This document shows, piece after piece, positions 11,934 through 23,862 of a stretch of 64,000 bases of DNA. Numbering within the stretch: position 1 is the stretch's first letter; every line of letters begins with the position of its first letter. A program made the translations under genes and the position numbers. Origin of the DNA: Cervus elaphus (taxonomy: Eukaryota; Chordata; Mammalia; Artiodactyla; Cervidae); assembly GCF_910594005.1 (NCBI RefSeq), contig NC_057845.1:1674001-1738000 (forward strand), written 5' to 3'. The notes under the pieces are model-generated. The model saw only the letters and a program-made list of their open reading frames with translations. It made no database searches and was not told the DNA's origin.

Positions 11934-12729
11934 TCAGGATCCCTCTAGCCTTGAAACAGTGTTCTTGGGGTTTCTCTGGAGTGCCATCAAGGAAATCAAG
12001 GCTCCTTTCATGTGTGATGTGCAACACGGGATTGCTCTGCACGCAGTGCAGTGGAATCGAGCCTCATCTCGCGGCGAGGGGGAAGTCTCATGGTTTTTCT
12101 CGAGTTGCGGCGGGAACCTGGGGTATATTCTCGAGTTACAACGGGGATGGACCTTCCACACACGTGTTTGTTCAGCTACGTCAGGACTCCTGCCTAGTTG
12201 CGAGGGACAACTCGGGATTCTCCTCGAGGCTTGGCAGGGCAATTGGGACGCCTCTCCAGCTGAGGCGGGAGACCAAGGGTCCCTTTCCACGTGCCACAGG
12301 AATCCTGGGACTCCTATCAAGTTTCACGAGGAGTCAGGCATCGTCTCCTTTGGAGGCACTGATCTCCGCATACCTCTGGAGTTTTCAAAGGATGTGAGGC
12401 CTCCGGTCGCGATGAGGTGGGGAACTAGGTCTTTCTCTGTGGTCTCCACAGGGGATTCAGACATCCTTTCATCTTGGGAGATGCAAGACGAGCCTGCATT
12501 CAAGTCACTGCAGGGATATCCGGCCTTATTTCGCGTCAGGGCATCGCAGTGTCCATTCCACTTGAGGCCGCAAAATCAGGGTCCCTCTCACATACCTAGA
12601 GTTGAGAGAAGCCTCCTCTTGAGGTGCTTGTGGTAAGGTGGTATTCCTCTGGAGTCGAAGCCAGGGACTAACCTCTAATCTCGAGTTGATTTTTGGTCCA
12701 CGGAGCTCTTTCGTGTTGCTACAGTGACC
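11934..12729 (+). repeat. Monomer M16, class E
   Basis: E markers; private cagtggaatcg and ggatggacc. The tail cctctaatctcg is typical of E copies that precede F. Confidence 0.95.
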
Positions 12730-13525
12730 TCAGGATCCCTCTAGCCTTGAAACAGTGTTCTTGGGGTTTCTCTGGAGTGCCATCAAGGAAATCAAGGCGC
12801 CTTTCATGTGTGATGTGCAACACGGAATTGCTCTGCACGCAGTGTAGGGGAATCGGGCCTCATCTCGCGGCGAGGGGGAAGTCTCATGGTTTTTCTCGAG
12901 TTGCGGCGGGATCCTGGGCTATATTATCGAGTTACGATGCGTATGGCCCTTCCACCCACGTGTTTGTTCAGCGAAGTCAGGACTCCTGCCTAGTTGCAAG
13001 GGACAACTCGGGTTTCTCCTCGAGGCTTGGCAGGGCAATTGGGACGCCTCTCCAGCTGAGGCGGGAGACCAAGGGTTCCTTTCCACGCGCCACAGTAATC
13101 CTGGGACTCCTATCAAGTTTGACGAGAAGTCAGGCATTGGCTCCTTTGGAGGCACTGATCTCCGCGTACCTCTGGAGTTTTCAAAGAATGTGAGGCCCCC
13201 GGTCGCGATGAGATGGGGAACTAGGTCTTTCTCTGTGGTCTCCGCAGGGGATTCAGACATCCTTTCATCTTGGGAGATGCAAGACGAGCCTGCATTCAAG
13301 TCACTGCAGGGATATCCGGCCTTATTTCGAGTCAGGGCATCGCGGTGTCCATTCCACTTGAGGCCGCAAACTCAGGGTCCCTCTCACATATCTAGAGCTG
13401 AGAGAAGCCTTCTCTTGAGGTGCTTGTGGTAAGGTGGTATTCCTCTGGAGTCGAAGCCAGGGACTAACCTCTCATCTCGAGTTGATTTTTGGTCCACGGA
13501 ACTCTTTCGTGCTGCAACAGTAACC
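12730..13525 (+). repeat. Monomer M17, class F
   Basis: F markers with gggatcctgggc and gcgaagtcag (both shared with M21) and gggtttctcc. The tail gtgctgcaacagtaacc is the kind that leads into class C. Confidence 0.95.
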
Positions 13526-14318
13526 TTAGGATCGCTCTAACCTTGAAACAGTGTTCTTGGGGTTTCTCTGGAGTGCCATAAAGGAAATCAAGGGTCCTTT
13601 CATGTGTGATGTGCAACACGGAATTGCTCTGCGCACAGTGCAGGGGAATCGGGCCTCATCTCGCGGCGAGGGGGAAGTCTCATGGTTTTTTCGAGTTGCG
13701 GCGGGAACCTGGGGTATATTCTCGAGTTACGACGGGGATGGCCCTTCCACACACGTGTTGGTTCAGCGACGTCAGACTCCTGCCTAGTTGCGAGGGACAA
13801 CTCGGGATTCTCCTCGAGTCTTGGCAGGGCAAATGGGACGCCTCTCCAGCTGAGGCGGGAGACCAAGGGTCCCTTTCCACGTGCCACAGGAATCCTGGGA
13901 CTCCTATCAAATTTCACGAGGAGTCAGGCATCGTCTCCTTTGGAGGCACTGATATCCTCGTACCTCTGGAGTTTTCAAAGGATGTGAGGCCTCTGGTCGC
14001 GATGAGGTGGGTAACTAGGTCTTCTCTGTGGTCTCCACAGGGGATTCAGACATCCTTTCGTCTTGGGAGATGCAAGACGAGCCTGCATTCAAGTCACTGC
14101 AGGGATATCCGGCCTTATTTCGCGTCAGGGCATCGCGGTGTCCATTCCACTTGAGGCCGCAAACTCAGGGTCCCTCTCACATGCCTAGAGCTGAGAGAAG
14201 CCTCCTCTTGAGGTGCTTGTGGTAAGGTGGTATTCCTCTGGAGTCGAAGCCAGGGACTAACCTCTCATCTCGAGTTGATTTTTGGTCCACGGAGCTCTTT
14301 CGTGTGGCTACAGTGACC
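13526..14318 (+). repeat. Monomer M18, hybrid C/D, 793 bp
   Basis: 5-prime part is C (ttaggatcgctctaacc, aagggtcc, ttttttcgag). From ctcgagtcttgg at about 13814 it is D (tcctcgtacc, gtgggtaac, cacatgcctag). Three one-base deletions: ttttttcgag, cgtcagactcc and aggtcttctctg. The last D markers (gtggttagg, agccattgac) are absent. Confidence 0.94.
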
Positions 14319-15113
14319 TCAGGATCCCTCTAGCCTTGAAACAGTGTTCTTGGGGTTTCTCTGGAGTGCCATCAAGGAAATCAAGGCTCTTTTCATGTGT
14401 GATGTGCAACACGGAATTGCTCTGCACGCAGTGCAGGGGAATCGGGCCTCATCTCGCGGCGAGGGGGAAGTCTCATGGTTTTTCTCCAGTTGTGGCGGGA
14501 ACCTGGGGTATATTCTCGAGTTACGATGGGGATGGCCTTTCCACACACGTGTTTGTTCCGCGACGTCAGGACTCCTGCCTAGTTGCGAGGGACAACTCGA
14601 GATTCTCCTCGAGGCTTGGCAGGGCAATTGGGACGCCTCTCCAGCTGAGGCGGCAGACCAAGGGTCCCTTTCCACGTGGACAGGAATCCTGGGACTCCTA
14701 TCAAGTTTCACGAGGAGTCAGGCATCGTCTCCTTTGGCGGCACTGATCTCCGCGTACCTCTGGAGTTTTCAAAGAATGTGAGGCCTCCGGTCGCGATGAG
14801 GTGGGGAAGTAGGTCTTACTCTGTGGTCTCCACAGGGGATTCAGACATCCTTTCATCTTGGGAGATGCAAGACGAGCCTACATTCAAGTCACTGCGGGGA
14901 TATCCGGCCTTATTTCGCGTCAGGGCATCGCAGTGTCCATTCCACTTGAGGCCGCAAACTCAGGGTCCCTCTCACATACCTAGAGCTGAGAGAAGCCTCC
15001 TCTTGAGGTGCTTGTGGTAAGGTGGTATTCCTCTGGAGTCGAAGCCAGGGACTAACCCCTCATCTCGAGTTGATTTTTGGTCCCCGGAGCTCTTTCGTGT
15101 TGCTACAGTGACC
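14319..15113 (+). repeat. Monomer M19, class A
   Basis: 795 bp; A markers with tttctccagttg, shared with M23 and M25. Private ctgcggggatatcc. The tail has tggtccccgg. Confidence 0.95.
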
Positions 15114-15909
15114 TCAGGATCCCTCTAGCCTTGAAACAGTGTTCTTGGGGTTTCTCTGGAATGCCATCAAGGAAATCACGGCTCCTTTCATGTGTGATGT
15201 GCAACACGGAATTGCTCTGCACGCAGTGCAGGGGAATCGGGCATCATCTCGCGGCGAGGGGGAAGTCTCATGGTTTTTCTCGAGTTGCGGCGGGAACCTG
15301 GGGTATATTCTCGAGTTACAACGGGGATGGCCCTTCCACACACGTGTTTGTTCAGCTACGTCAGGACTCCTGCCTAGTTGCGAGGGACAACTCGGGATTC
15401 TCCTCGAGGCTTGGCAGGGCAATTGGGACGCCTCTCCAGCTGAGGCGGGAGACCAAGGGTCCCTTTCCACGTGCCACAGGAATCCTGGGACTCCTATCAA
15501 GTTTCACGAGGAGACAGGCATCGTCTCCTTTGGAGGCACTGATCTCCGCATACCTCTGGAGTTTTCAAAGGATGTGAGGCCTCCGGTCGCGATGAGGTGG
15601 GGAACTAGGTCTTTCTCTGTGGTCTCCACAGGGGATTCAGACATCCTTTCATCTTGGGAGATGCAAGACGAGCCTGCATTCAAGTCACTGCAGGGATATC
15701 CGGCCTTATTTCGCGTCAGGGCATCGCAGTGTCCATTCCACTTGAGGCCGCAAAATCAGGGTCCCTCTCACATACCTAGAGTTGAGAGAAGCCTCCTCTT
15801 GAGGTGCTTGTGGTAAGGTGGTATTCCTCTGGAGTCGAAGCCAGGGACTAACCTCTAATCTCGAGTTGATTTTTGGTCCACGGAGCTCTTTCGTGTTGCT
15901 ACAGTGACC
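15114..15909 (+). repeat. Monomer M20, hybrid B/E
   Basis: B at the start (ctggaatgcc, cacggctcc), then E from gttacaacgg onward. Private pair shared with M26: gggcatcatc and gaggagacagg. Confidence 0.94.
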
Positions 15910-16703
15910 TCAGGATCCCTCTAGCCTTGAAACAGTGTTCTTGGGGTTTCTCTGGAGTGCCATCAAGGAAATCAAGGCGCCTTTCATGTGTGATGTGCAA
16001 CACGGAATTGCTCTGCACGCAGTGTAGGGGAATCGGGCCTCATCTCGCGGCGAGGGGGAAGTCTCATGGTTTTTCTCGAGTTGCGGCGGGATCCTGGGCT
16101 ATATTATCGAGTTACGATGCGTATGGCCCTTCCACCCACGTGTTTGTTCAGCGAAGTCAGGACTCCTGCCTAGTTGCAAGGGACAACTCGGGATTCTCCT
16201 CGAGGCTTGGCAGGGCAATTGGGACGCCTCTCCAGCTGAGGCGGGAGACCAAGGGTCCCTTTCCACGTGCCACAGTAATCCTGGGACTCCTATCAAGTTT
16301 GACGAGAAGTCAGGAATTGGCTCCTTTGGAGGCACTGATCTCCGCGTACCTCTGGAGTTTTCAAAGAATGTGAGGCCCCCGGTCGCGATGAGATGGGGAA
16401 CTAGGTCTTTCTCTGTGGTCTCCGCAGGGGATTCAGACATCCTTTCGTCTTGGGAGATGCAAGACGAGCCTGCATTCAAGTCACTGCAGGGATATCCGGC
16501 ATTATTTCGCGTCAGGGCATCGCGGTGTCCATTCCACTTGAGGCCGCACTCAGGGTCCCTCTCACATACCTAGAGCTGAGAGAAGCCTCCTCTTGAGGTG
16601 CTTGTGGTAAGGTGGTATTCCTCTGGAGTCGAAGCCAGGGACTAACCTCTCATCTCGAGTTGATTTTTGGTCCACGGAGCTCTTTCGTGTGGCTACAGTG
16701 ACC
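15910..16703 (+). repeat. Monomer M21, class F, 794 bp
   Basis: F markers with a two-base deletion (ggccgcactcagg) shared with M30 and M33. Also gggatcctgggc and gcgaagtcag as in M17, and private caggaattgg. Confidence 0.95.
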
Positions 16704-17498
16704 TCAGGATCCCTCTAGCCTTGAAACAGTGTTCTTGGGGTTTCTCTGGAGTGCCATCAAGGAAATCAAGGCTCTTTTCATGTGTGATGTGCAACACGGA
16801 ATTGCTCTGCACGCAGTGCAGGGGAATCGGGCCTCATCTCGCGGCGAGGGGGAAGTCTCATGGTTTTTCTCGAGTTGTGGCGGGAACCTGGGGTATATTC
16901 TCGAGTTACGATGGGGATGGCCTTTCCACACACGTGTTTGTTCCGCGACGTCAGGACTCCTGCCTAGTTGCGAGGGACAACTCGAGATTCTCCTCGAGGC
17001 TTGGCAGGGCAATTGGGACGCCTCTCCAGCTGAGGCGGCAGACCAAGGGTCCCTTTCCACGTGCACAGGAATCCTGGGACTCCTATCAAGTTTCACGAGG
17101 AGTCAGGCATCTTCTCCTTTGGAGGCACTGATCTCCGCGTACCTCTGGAGTTTTCAAAGGATGTGAGGCCTCCGGTCGCGATGAAATGGGGAACTAGGTC
17201 TTTCTCTGTGGTCTCCACAGGGGATTCAGACATCCTTTCATCTTGGGAGATGCAAGACGAGCCTGCATTCAAGTCACTGCAGGGATATCCGGCCTTATTT
17301 CGCGTCAGGGCATTGCGGTGTCCATTCCACTTGAGGCCGCAAACTCAGGGTCCCTCTCACATACCTCGAGCTGAGAGAAGCCTCCTCTTGAGGTGCTTGT
17401 GGTAAGGTGGTATTCCTCTGGAGTCGAAGCCAGGGACTAACCTCTCATCTCGAGTTGATTTTTGGTCCACGGAGCTCTTTCGTGTGGCTACAGTGACC
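16704..17498 (+). repeat. Monomer M22, class A-prime
   Basis: 795 bp; acgatgggg, cacgtgcacagg, aggcatcttctcc, gatgaaatgg, gcattgcgg and acctcgagc. M34 shares these. Confidence 0.95.
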
Positions 17499-18293
17499 TC
17501 AGGATCCCTCTAGCCTTGAAACAGTGTTCTTGGGGTTTCTCTGGAGTGCCATCAAGGAAATCAAGGCTCTTTTCATGTGTGATGTGCAACACGGAATTGC
17601 TCTGCACGCAGTGCAGGGGAATCGGGCCTCATCTCGCGGCGAGGGGGAAGTCTCATGGTTTTTCTCCAGTTGTGGCGGGAACCTGGGGTATATTCTCGAG
17701 TTACGATGGGGATGGCCTTTCCACACACGTGTTTGTTCCGCGACGTCAGGACTCCTGCCTAGTTGCGAGGGACAACTCGAGATTCTCCTCGAGGCTTGGC
17801 AGGGCAATTGGGACGCCTCTCCAGCTGAGGCGGCAGACCAAGGGTCCCTTTCCACGTGGACAGGAATCCTGGGACTCCTATCAAGTTTCACGAGGAGTCA
17901 GGCATCGTCTCCTTTGGCGGCACTGATCTCCGCGTACCTCTGGAGTTTTCAAAGAATGTGAGGCCTCCGGTCGCGATGAGGTGGGGAAGTAGGTCTTACT
18001 CTGTGGTCTCCACAGGGGATTCAGACATCCTTTCATCTTGGGAGATGCAAGACGAGCCTACATTCAAGTCACTGCAGGGATATCCGGCCTTATTTCGCGT
18101 CAGGGCATCGCAGTGTCCATTCCACTTGAGGCCGCAAACTCAGGGTCCCTCTCACATACCTAGAGCTGAGAGAAGCCTCCTCTTGAGGTGCTTGTGGTAA
18201 GGTGGTATTCCTCTGGAGTCGAAGCCAGGGACTAACCCCTCATCTCGAGTTGATTTTTGGTCCCCGGAGCTCTTTCGTGTTGCTACAGTGACC
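17499..18293 (+). repeat. Monomer M23, class A
   Basis: 795 bp; A with tttctccagttg and acgatgggg. It looks the same as M19 apart from ctgcagggat, and also matches M25. Confidence 0.95.
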
Positions 18294-19089
18294 TCAGGAT
18301 CCCTCTAGCCTTGAAACAGTGTTCTTGGGGTTTCTCTGGAATGCCATCAAGGAAATCACGGCTCCTTTCATGTGTGATGTGCAACACGGAATTGCTCTGC
18401 ACGCAGTGCAGGGGAATCGGGCCTCATCTCGCATCGAGGGGGAAGTCTCATGGTTTTTCTCGAGTTGCGGCGGGAACCTGGGGTATATTCTCGAGTTACG
18501 ACGGGAATGGCCCTTCCACCCACGTGTTTCTTCAGCGACGTCAGGACTCCTGCCTAGTTGCGAGGGACAACTCGGGATTCTCCTCGAGGCTGGGCAGGGC
18601 AATTGGGACGCCTCTTCATCTGTGACGGTAGACCAAGCCTCCCTTTCCACGTGCGACAGGAATCCTGGGACTCCTATCAAGTTTCACGAGTAGTCAGGCA
18701 TCGTCTCCTTTGGAGGCACTGATCTCCGCGTACCTCTGGAGTTTTCAAAGGATGTGAGGCCTCCGGTCGCGATGAAATGGGGAACTAGGTCTTTCTCTGT
18801 GGTCTCCACAGGGGATTCAGACATCCTTTCATCTTGGGAGATGCAAGACGAGCCTGCATTCAAGTCACTGCAGGGATATCCGGCCTTATTTCGCGTCAGG
18901 GCATTGCGGTGTCCATTCCACTTGAGGCCGCAAACTCAGGGTCCCTCTCACATACCTCGAGCTGAGAGAAGCCTCCTCTTGAGGTGCTTGTGGTAAGGTG
19001 GTATTCCTCTGGAGTCGAAGCCAGGGACTAACCTCTCATCTCGAGTTGATGTTTGGTCCACGGAGCTCTTTCGTGTGGCTACAGTGACC
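18294..19089 (+). repeat. Monomer M24, class B
   Basis: B with private cgcatcgagg and gtgtttcttcag. Shares cgacgggaatgg with M32 and M36. The 3-prime end (gcattgcgg, acctcgagc) is A-prime-like, and the tail has gatgtttgg. Confidence 0.95.
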
Positions 19090-19884
19090 TCAGGATCCCT
19101 CTAGCCTTGAAACAGTGTTCTTGGGGTTTCTCTGGAGTGCCATCAAGGAAATCAAGGCTCTTTTCATGTGTGATGTGCAACACGGAATTGCTCTGCACGC
19201 AGTGCAGGGGAATCGGGCCTCATCTCGCGGCGAGGGGGAAGTCTCATGGTTTTTCTCCAGTTGTGGCGGGAACCTGGGGTATATTCTCGAGTTACGATGG
19301 GGATGGCCTTTCCACACACGTGTTTGTTCCGCGACGTCAGGACTCCTGCCTAGTTGCGAGGGACAACTCGAGATTCTCCTCGAGGCTTGGCAGGGCAATT
19401 GGGACGCCTCTCCAGCTGAGGCGGCAGACCAAGGGTCCCTTTCCACGTGGACAGGAATCCTGGGACTCCTATCAAGTTTCACGAGGAGTCAGGCATCGTC
19501 TCCTTTGGCGGCACTGATCTCCGCGTACCTCTGGAGTTTTCAAAGAATGTGAGGCCTCCGGTCGCGATGAGGTGGGGAAGTAGGTCTTACTCTGTGGTCT
19601 CCACAGGGGATTCAGACATCCTTTCATCTTGGGAGATGCAAGACGAGCCTACATTCAAGTCACTGCAGGGATATCCGGCCTTATTTCGCGTCAGGGCATC
19701 GCAGTGTCCATTCCACTTGAGGCCGCAAACTCAGGGTCCCTCTCACATACCTAGAGCTGAGAGAAGCCTCCTCTTGAGGTGCTTGTGGTAAGGTGGTATT
19801 CCTCTGGAGTCGAAGCCAGGGACTAACCCCTCATCTCGAGTTGATTTTTGGTCCCCGGAGCTCTTTCGTGTTGCTACAGTGACC
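19090..19884 (+). repeat. Monomer M25, class A
   Basis: 795 bp; reads as a copy of M23, including tttctccagttg, cctacattcaag and the tggtccccgg tail. Confidence 0.95.
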
Positions 19885-20680
19885 TCAGGATCCCTCTAGC
19901 CTTGAAACAGTGTTCTTGGGGTTTCTCTGGAATGCCATCAAGGAAATCACGGCTCCTTTCATGTGTGATGTGCAACACGGAATTGCTCTGCACGCAGTGC
20001 AGGGGAATCGGGCATCATCTCGCGGCGAGGGGGAAGTCTCATGGTTTTTCTCGAGTTGCGGCGGGAACCTGGGGTATATTCTCGAGTTACAACGGGGATG
20101 GCCCTTCCACACACGTGTTTGTTCAGCTACGTCAGGACTCCTGCCTAGTTGCGAGGGACAACTCGGGATTCTCCTCGAGGCTTGGCAGGGCAATTGGGAC
20201 GCCTCTCCAGCTGAGGCGGGAGACCAAGGGTCCCTTTCCACGTGCCACAGGAATCCTGGGACTCCTATCAAGTTTCACGAGGAGACAGGCATCGTCTCCT
20301 TTGGAGGCACTGATCTCCGCATACCTCTGGAGTTTTCAAAGGATGTGAGGCCTCCGGTCGCGATGAGGTGGGGAACTAGGTCTTTCTCTGTGGTCTCCAC
20401 AGGGGATTCAGACATCCTTTCATCTTGGGAGATGCAAGACGAGCCTGCATTCAAGTCACTGCAGGGATATCCGGCCTTATTTCGCGTCAGGGCATCGCAG
20501 TGTCCATTCCACTTGAGGCCGCAAAATCAGGGTCCCTCTCACATACCTAGAGTTGAGAGAAGCCTCCTCTTGAGGTGCTTGTGGTAAGGTGGTATTCCTC
20601 TGGAGTCGAAGCCAGGGACTAACCTCTCATCTCGAGTTGATTTTTGGTCCACGGAGCTCTTTCGTGTGGCTACAGTGACC
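19885..20680 (+). repeat. Monomer M26, hybrid B/E
   Basis: Matches M20 including gggcatcatc and gaggagacagg. Its last ~60 bases differ (cctctcatctcg, gtgtggctac), which are the tail of a monomer that precedes class E. Confidence 0.94.
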
Positions 20681-21476
20681 TCAGGATCCCTCTAGCCTTG
20701 AAACAGTGTTCTTGGGGTTTCTCTGGAGTGCCATCAAGGAAATCAAGGCTCCTTTCATGTGTGATGTGCAACACGGGATTGCTCTGCACGCAGTGCAGGG
20801 GAATCGAGCCTCATCTCGCGGCGAGGGGGAAGTCTCATGGTTTTTCTCGAGTTGCGGCGGGAACCTGGGGTATATTCTCGAGTTACAACGGGAATGGCCC
20901 TTCCACACACGTGTTTGTTCAGCTACGTCAGGACTCCTGCCTAGTTGCGAGGGACAACTCGGGATTCTCCTCGAGGCTTGGCAGGGCAATTGGGACGCCT
21001 CTCCAGCTGAGGCGGGAGACCAAGGGTCCCTTTCCACGTGCCACAGGAATCCTGGGACTCCTATCAAGTTTCACGAGGAGTCAGGCATCGTCTCTTTTGG
21101 AGGCACTGATCTCCGCATACCTCTGGAGTTTTCAAAGGATGTGAGGCCTCCGGTCGCGATGAGGTGGGGAACTAGGTCTTTCTCTGTGGTCTCCACAGGG
21201 GATTCAGACATCCTTTCATCTTGGGAGATGCAAGACGAGCCTGCATTCAAGTCACTGCAGGGATATCCGGCCTTATTTCGCGTCAGGGCATCGCAGTGTC
21301 CATTCCACTTGAGGCCGCAAAATCAGGGTCCCTCTCACATACCTAGAGTTGAGAGAAGCCTCCTCTTGAGGTGCTTGTGGTAAGGTGGTATTCCTCTGGA
21401 GTCGAAGCCAGGGACTAACCTCTAATCTCGAGTTGATTTTTGGTCCACGGAGCTCTTTCGTGTTGCTACAGTGACC
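20681..21476 (+). repeat. Monomer M27, class E
   Basis: E markers with private caacgggaatgg and gtctcttttgg, the latter also in M29 and M38. Confidence 0.95.
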
Positions 21477-22272
21477 TCAGGATCCCTCTAGCCTTGAAAC
21501 AGTGTTCTTGGGGTTTCTCTGGAGTGCCATCAAGGAAATCAAGGCTCCTTTCATGTGTGATGTGCAACACGGAATTGCTCTGCACGCAGTGTAGGGGAAT
21601 CGGGCTTCATCTCGCGGCGAGGGGGAAGTCTCATGGTTTTTCTCGAGTTGCGGCGGGAACCGGGGCTATATTATCGAGTTACGATGCGTTTGGCCCTTCC
21701 ACCCACGTGTTTGTTCAGCGACGTCAGGACTCCTGCCTAGTTGCGAGGGACAACTCGGGATTCTCCTCGAGGCTTGGCAGGGCAATTGGGATGCCTCTCC
21801 AGCTGAGGCGGGAGACCAAGGGTTCCTTTCCACGCGCCACAGTAATCCTGGGACTCCTATCAAGTTTGACGAGAAGTCAGGCATTGGCTCCTTTGGAGGC
21901 ACTGATCTCCGCGTACCTCTGGAGTTTTCAAAGAATGTGAGGCCCCCGGTCGCGATGAGATGGGGAACTAGGTCTTTCTCTGTGGTCTCCGCAGGGGATT
22001 CAGACATCCTTTCATCTTGGGAGATGCAAGACGAGCCTGCATTCAAGTCACTGCAGGGATATCCGGCCTTATTTCGAGTCAGGGCATCGCGGTGTCCATT
22101 CCACTTGAGGCCGCAAACTCAGGGTCCCTCTCACATATCTAGAGCTGAGAGAAGCCTCCTCTTGAGGTGCTTGTGGTAAGGTGGTATTCCTCTGGAGTCG
22201 AAGTCAGGGACTAACCTCTCATCTCGAGTTGATTTGTGGTCCACGGAGCTCTTTCATGTTGCTACAGTGACC
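21477..22272 (+). repeat. Monomer M28, class F
   Basis: F markers but aaggctcc instead of aaggcgcc. Private gggcttcatc and gatgcgtttgg; ttgcgaggg retained; accggggct as in later F copies. Confidence 0.95.
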
Positions 22273-23068
22273 TCAGGATACCTCTAGCCTTGAAACAGTG
22301 TTCTTGGGGTTTCTCTGGAGTGCCATCAAGGAAATCAAGGCTCCTTTCATGTGTGATGTGCAACACGGAATTGCTCTGCACACAGTGCAGGGGAATCGGG
22401 CCTCATCTCGCGGCGAGGGGGAAGTCTCATGGTTTTTCTCGAGTTGCGGCGGGAACCTGGGGTATATTCTCGAGTTACGACGGGGATGGCCCTTCCACAC
22501 ACGTGTTTGTTCAGCCACGTCAGGACTCCTGCCTAGTTGCGAGGGACAACTCGGGATTCTCCTCGAGGCTTGGCAGGGCAATTGGGACGCCTCTCCAGCT
22601 GAGGCGGGAGACCAAGGGTCCCTTTCCACGTGCCACAGGAATCCTGGGACTCCTATCAAGTTTCACGAGGAGTCAGGCATCGTCTCTTTTGGAGGCACTG
22701 ACCTCCGCATACCTCTGGAGTTTTCAAAGGATGTGAGGCCTCCGGTCGCGATGAGGTGGGGAACTAGGTCTTTCTCTGTGGTCTCCACAGGGGATTCAGA
22801 CATCCTTTCATCTTGGGAGATGCAAGACGAGCCTGCATTCAAGTCACTGCAGGGATATCCGGCCTTATTTCGCGTCAGGGCATCGCAGTGTCCATTCCAC
22901 TTGAGGCCGCAAAATCAGGGTCCCTCTCACATACCTAGAGTTGAGAGAAGCCTCCTCTTGAGGTGCTTGTGGTAAGGTGGTATTCCTCTGGAGTCGAAGC
23001 CAGGGACTAACCTCTAATCTCGAGTTGATTTTTGGTCCACGGAGCTCTTTCGTGTTGCTACAGTGACC
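22273..23068 (+). repeat. Monomer M29, hybrid H/E
   Basis: H 5-prime end (aggatacctc, gcacacagtg), cagccacg in the middle, then E 3-prime end (ccgcatacc, gcaaaatcag, agagttgag). Private ctgacctccg. Confidence 0.94.
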
Positions 23069-23862
23069 TCAGGATCCCTCTAGCCTTGAAACAGTGTTCT
23101 TGGGGTTTCTCTGGAGTGCCATCAAGGAAATCAAGGCGCCTTTCATGTGTGATGTGCAACACGGAATTGCTCTGCACGCAGTGTAGGGGAATCGGGCCTC
23201 ATCTCGCGGCGAGGGGGAAGTCTCATGGTTTTTCTCGAGTTGCGGCGGGAACCGGGGCTATATTATCGAGTTACGATGCGTATGGCCCTTCCACCCACGT
23301 GTTTGTTCAGCGACGTCAGGACTCCTGCCTAGTTGCAAGGGACAACTCGGGATTCTCCTCGAGGCTTGGCAGGGCAATTGGGATGCCTCTCCAGCTGAGG
23401 CGGGAGACCAAGGGTTCCTTTCCACGCGCCACAGTAATCCTGGGACTCCTATCAAGTTTGACGAGAAGTCAGGCATTGGCTCCTTTGGAGGCACTGATCT
23501 CCGCGTACCTCTGGAGTTTTCAAAGAATGTGAGGCCCCCGGTCCCGATGAGATGGGGAACTAGGTCTTTCTCTATGGTCTCCGCAGGGGATTCAGACATC
23601 CTTTCATCTTGGGAGATGCAAGACGAGCCTGCATTCAAGTCACTACAGGGATATCCGGCCTTATTTCGAGTCAGGGCATCGCGGTGTCCATTCCACTTGA
23701 GGCCGCACTCAGGGTCCCTCTCACATACCTAGAGCTGAGAGAAGCCTCCTCTTGAGGTGCTTGTGGTAAGGTGGTATTCCTCTGGAGTCGAAGCCAGGGA
23801 CTAACCTCTCATCTCGAGTTGATTTTTGGTCCACGGAGCTCTTTCGTGTGGCTACAGTGACC
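23069..23862 (+). repeat. Monomer M30, class F, 794 bp
   Basis: F with the two-base deletion ggccgcactcagg; ggtcccgatgag; private ctatggtctcc and cactacaggg. Confidence 0.95.

Larger units (their letters stand above)
2387..13525 (+). repeat. Two tandem copies of a seven-monomer higher-order repeat
   Basis: M4-M10 and M11-M17 are offset by about 5,570 bp. Positions 1-2 (B-core, C) and 5-7 (D, E, F) match in both copies. Positions 3-4 are A,B in the first copy and B,A-prime in the second, so the middle pair was replaced after the duplication. The D monomers (M8, M15) share the rare changes gtggttagg and agccattgac; the E and F monomers share all class markers. Orientation is uniform. Boundaries are placed at the conventional monomer start and could lie elsewhere in the unit. 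Confidence 0.8.

Noticed and set aside
13684..13700. Canonical CENP-B box
   Set aside because: The gap between TTCG and CGGG is eight bases, not seven, and most copies also lack the first T. Kept only as a near miss in the findings.
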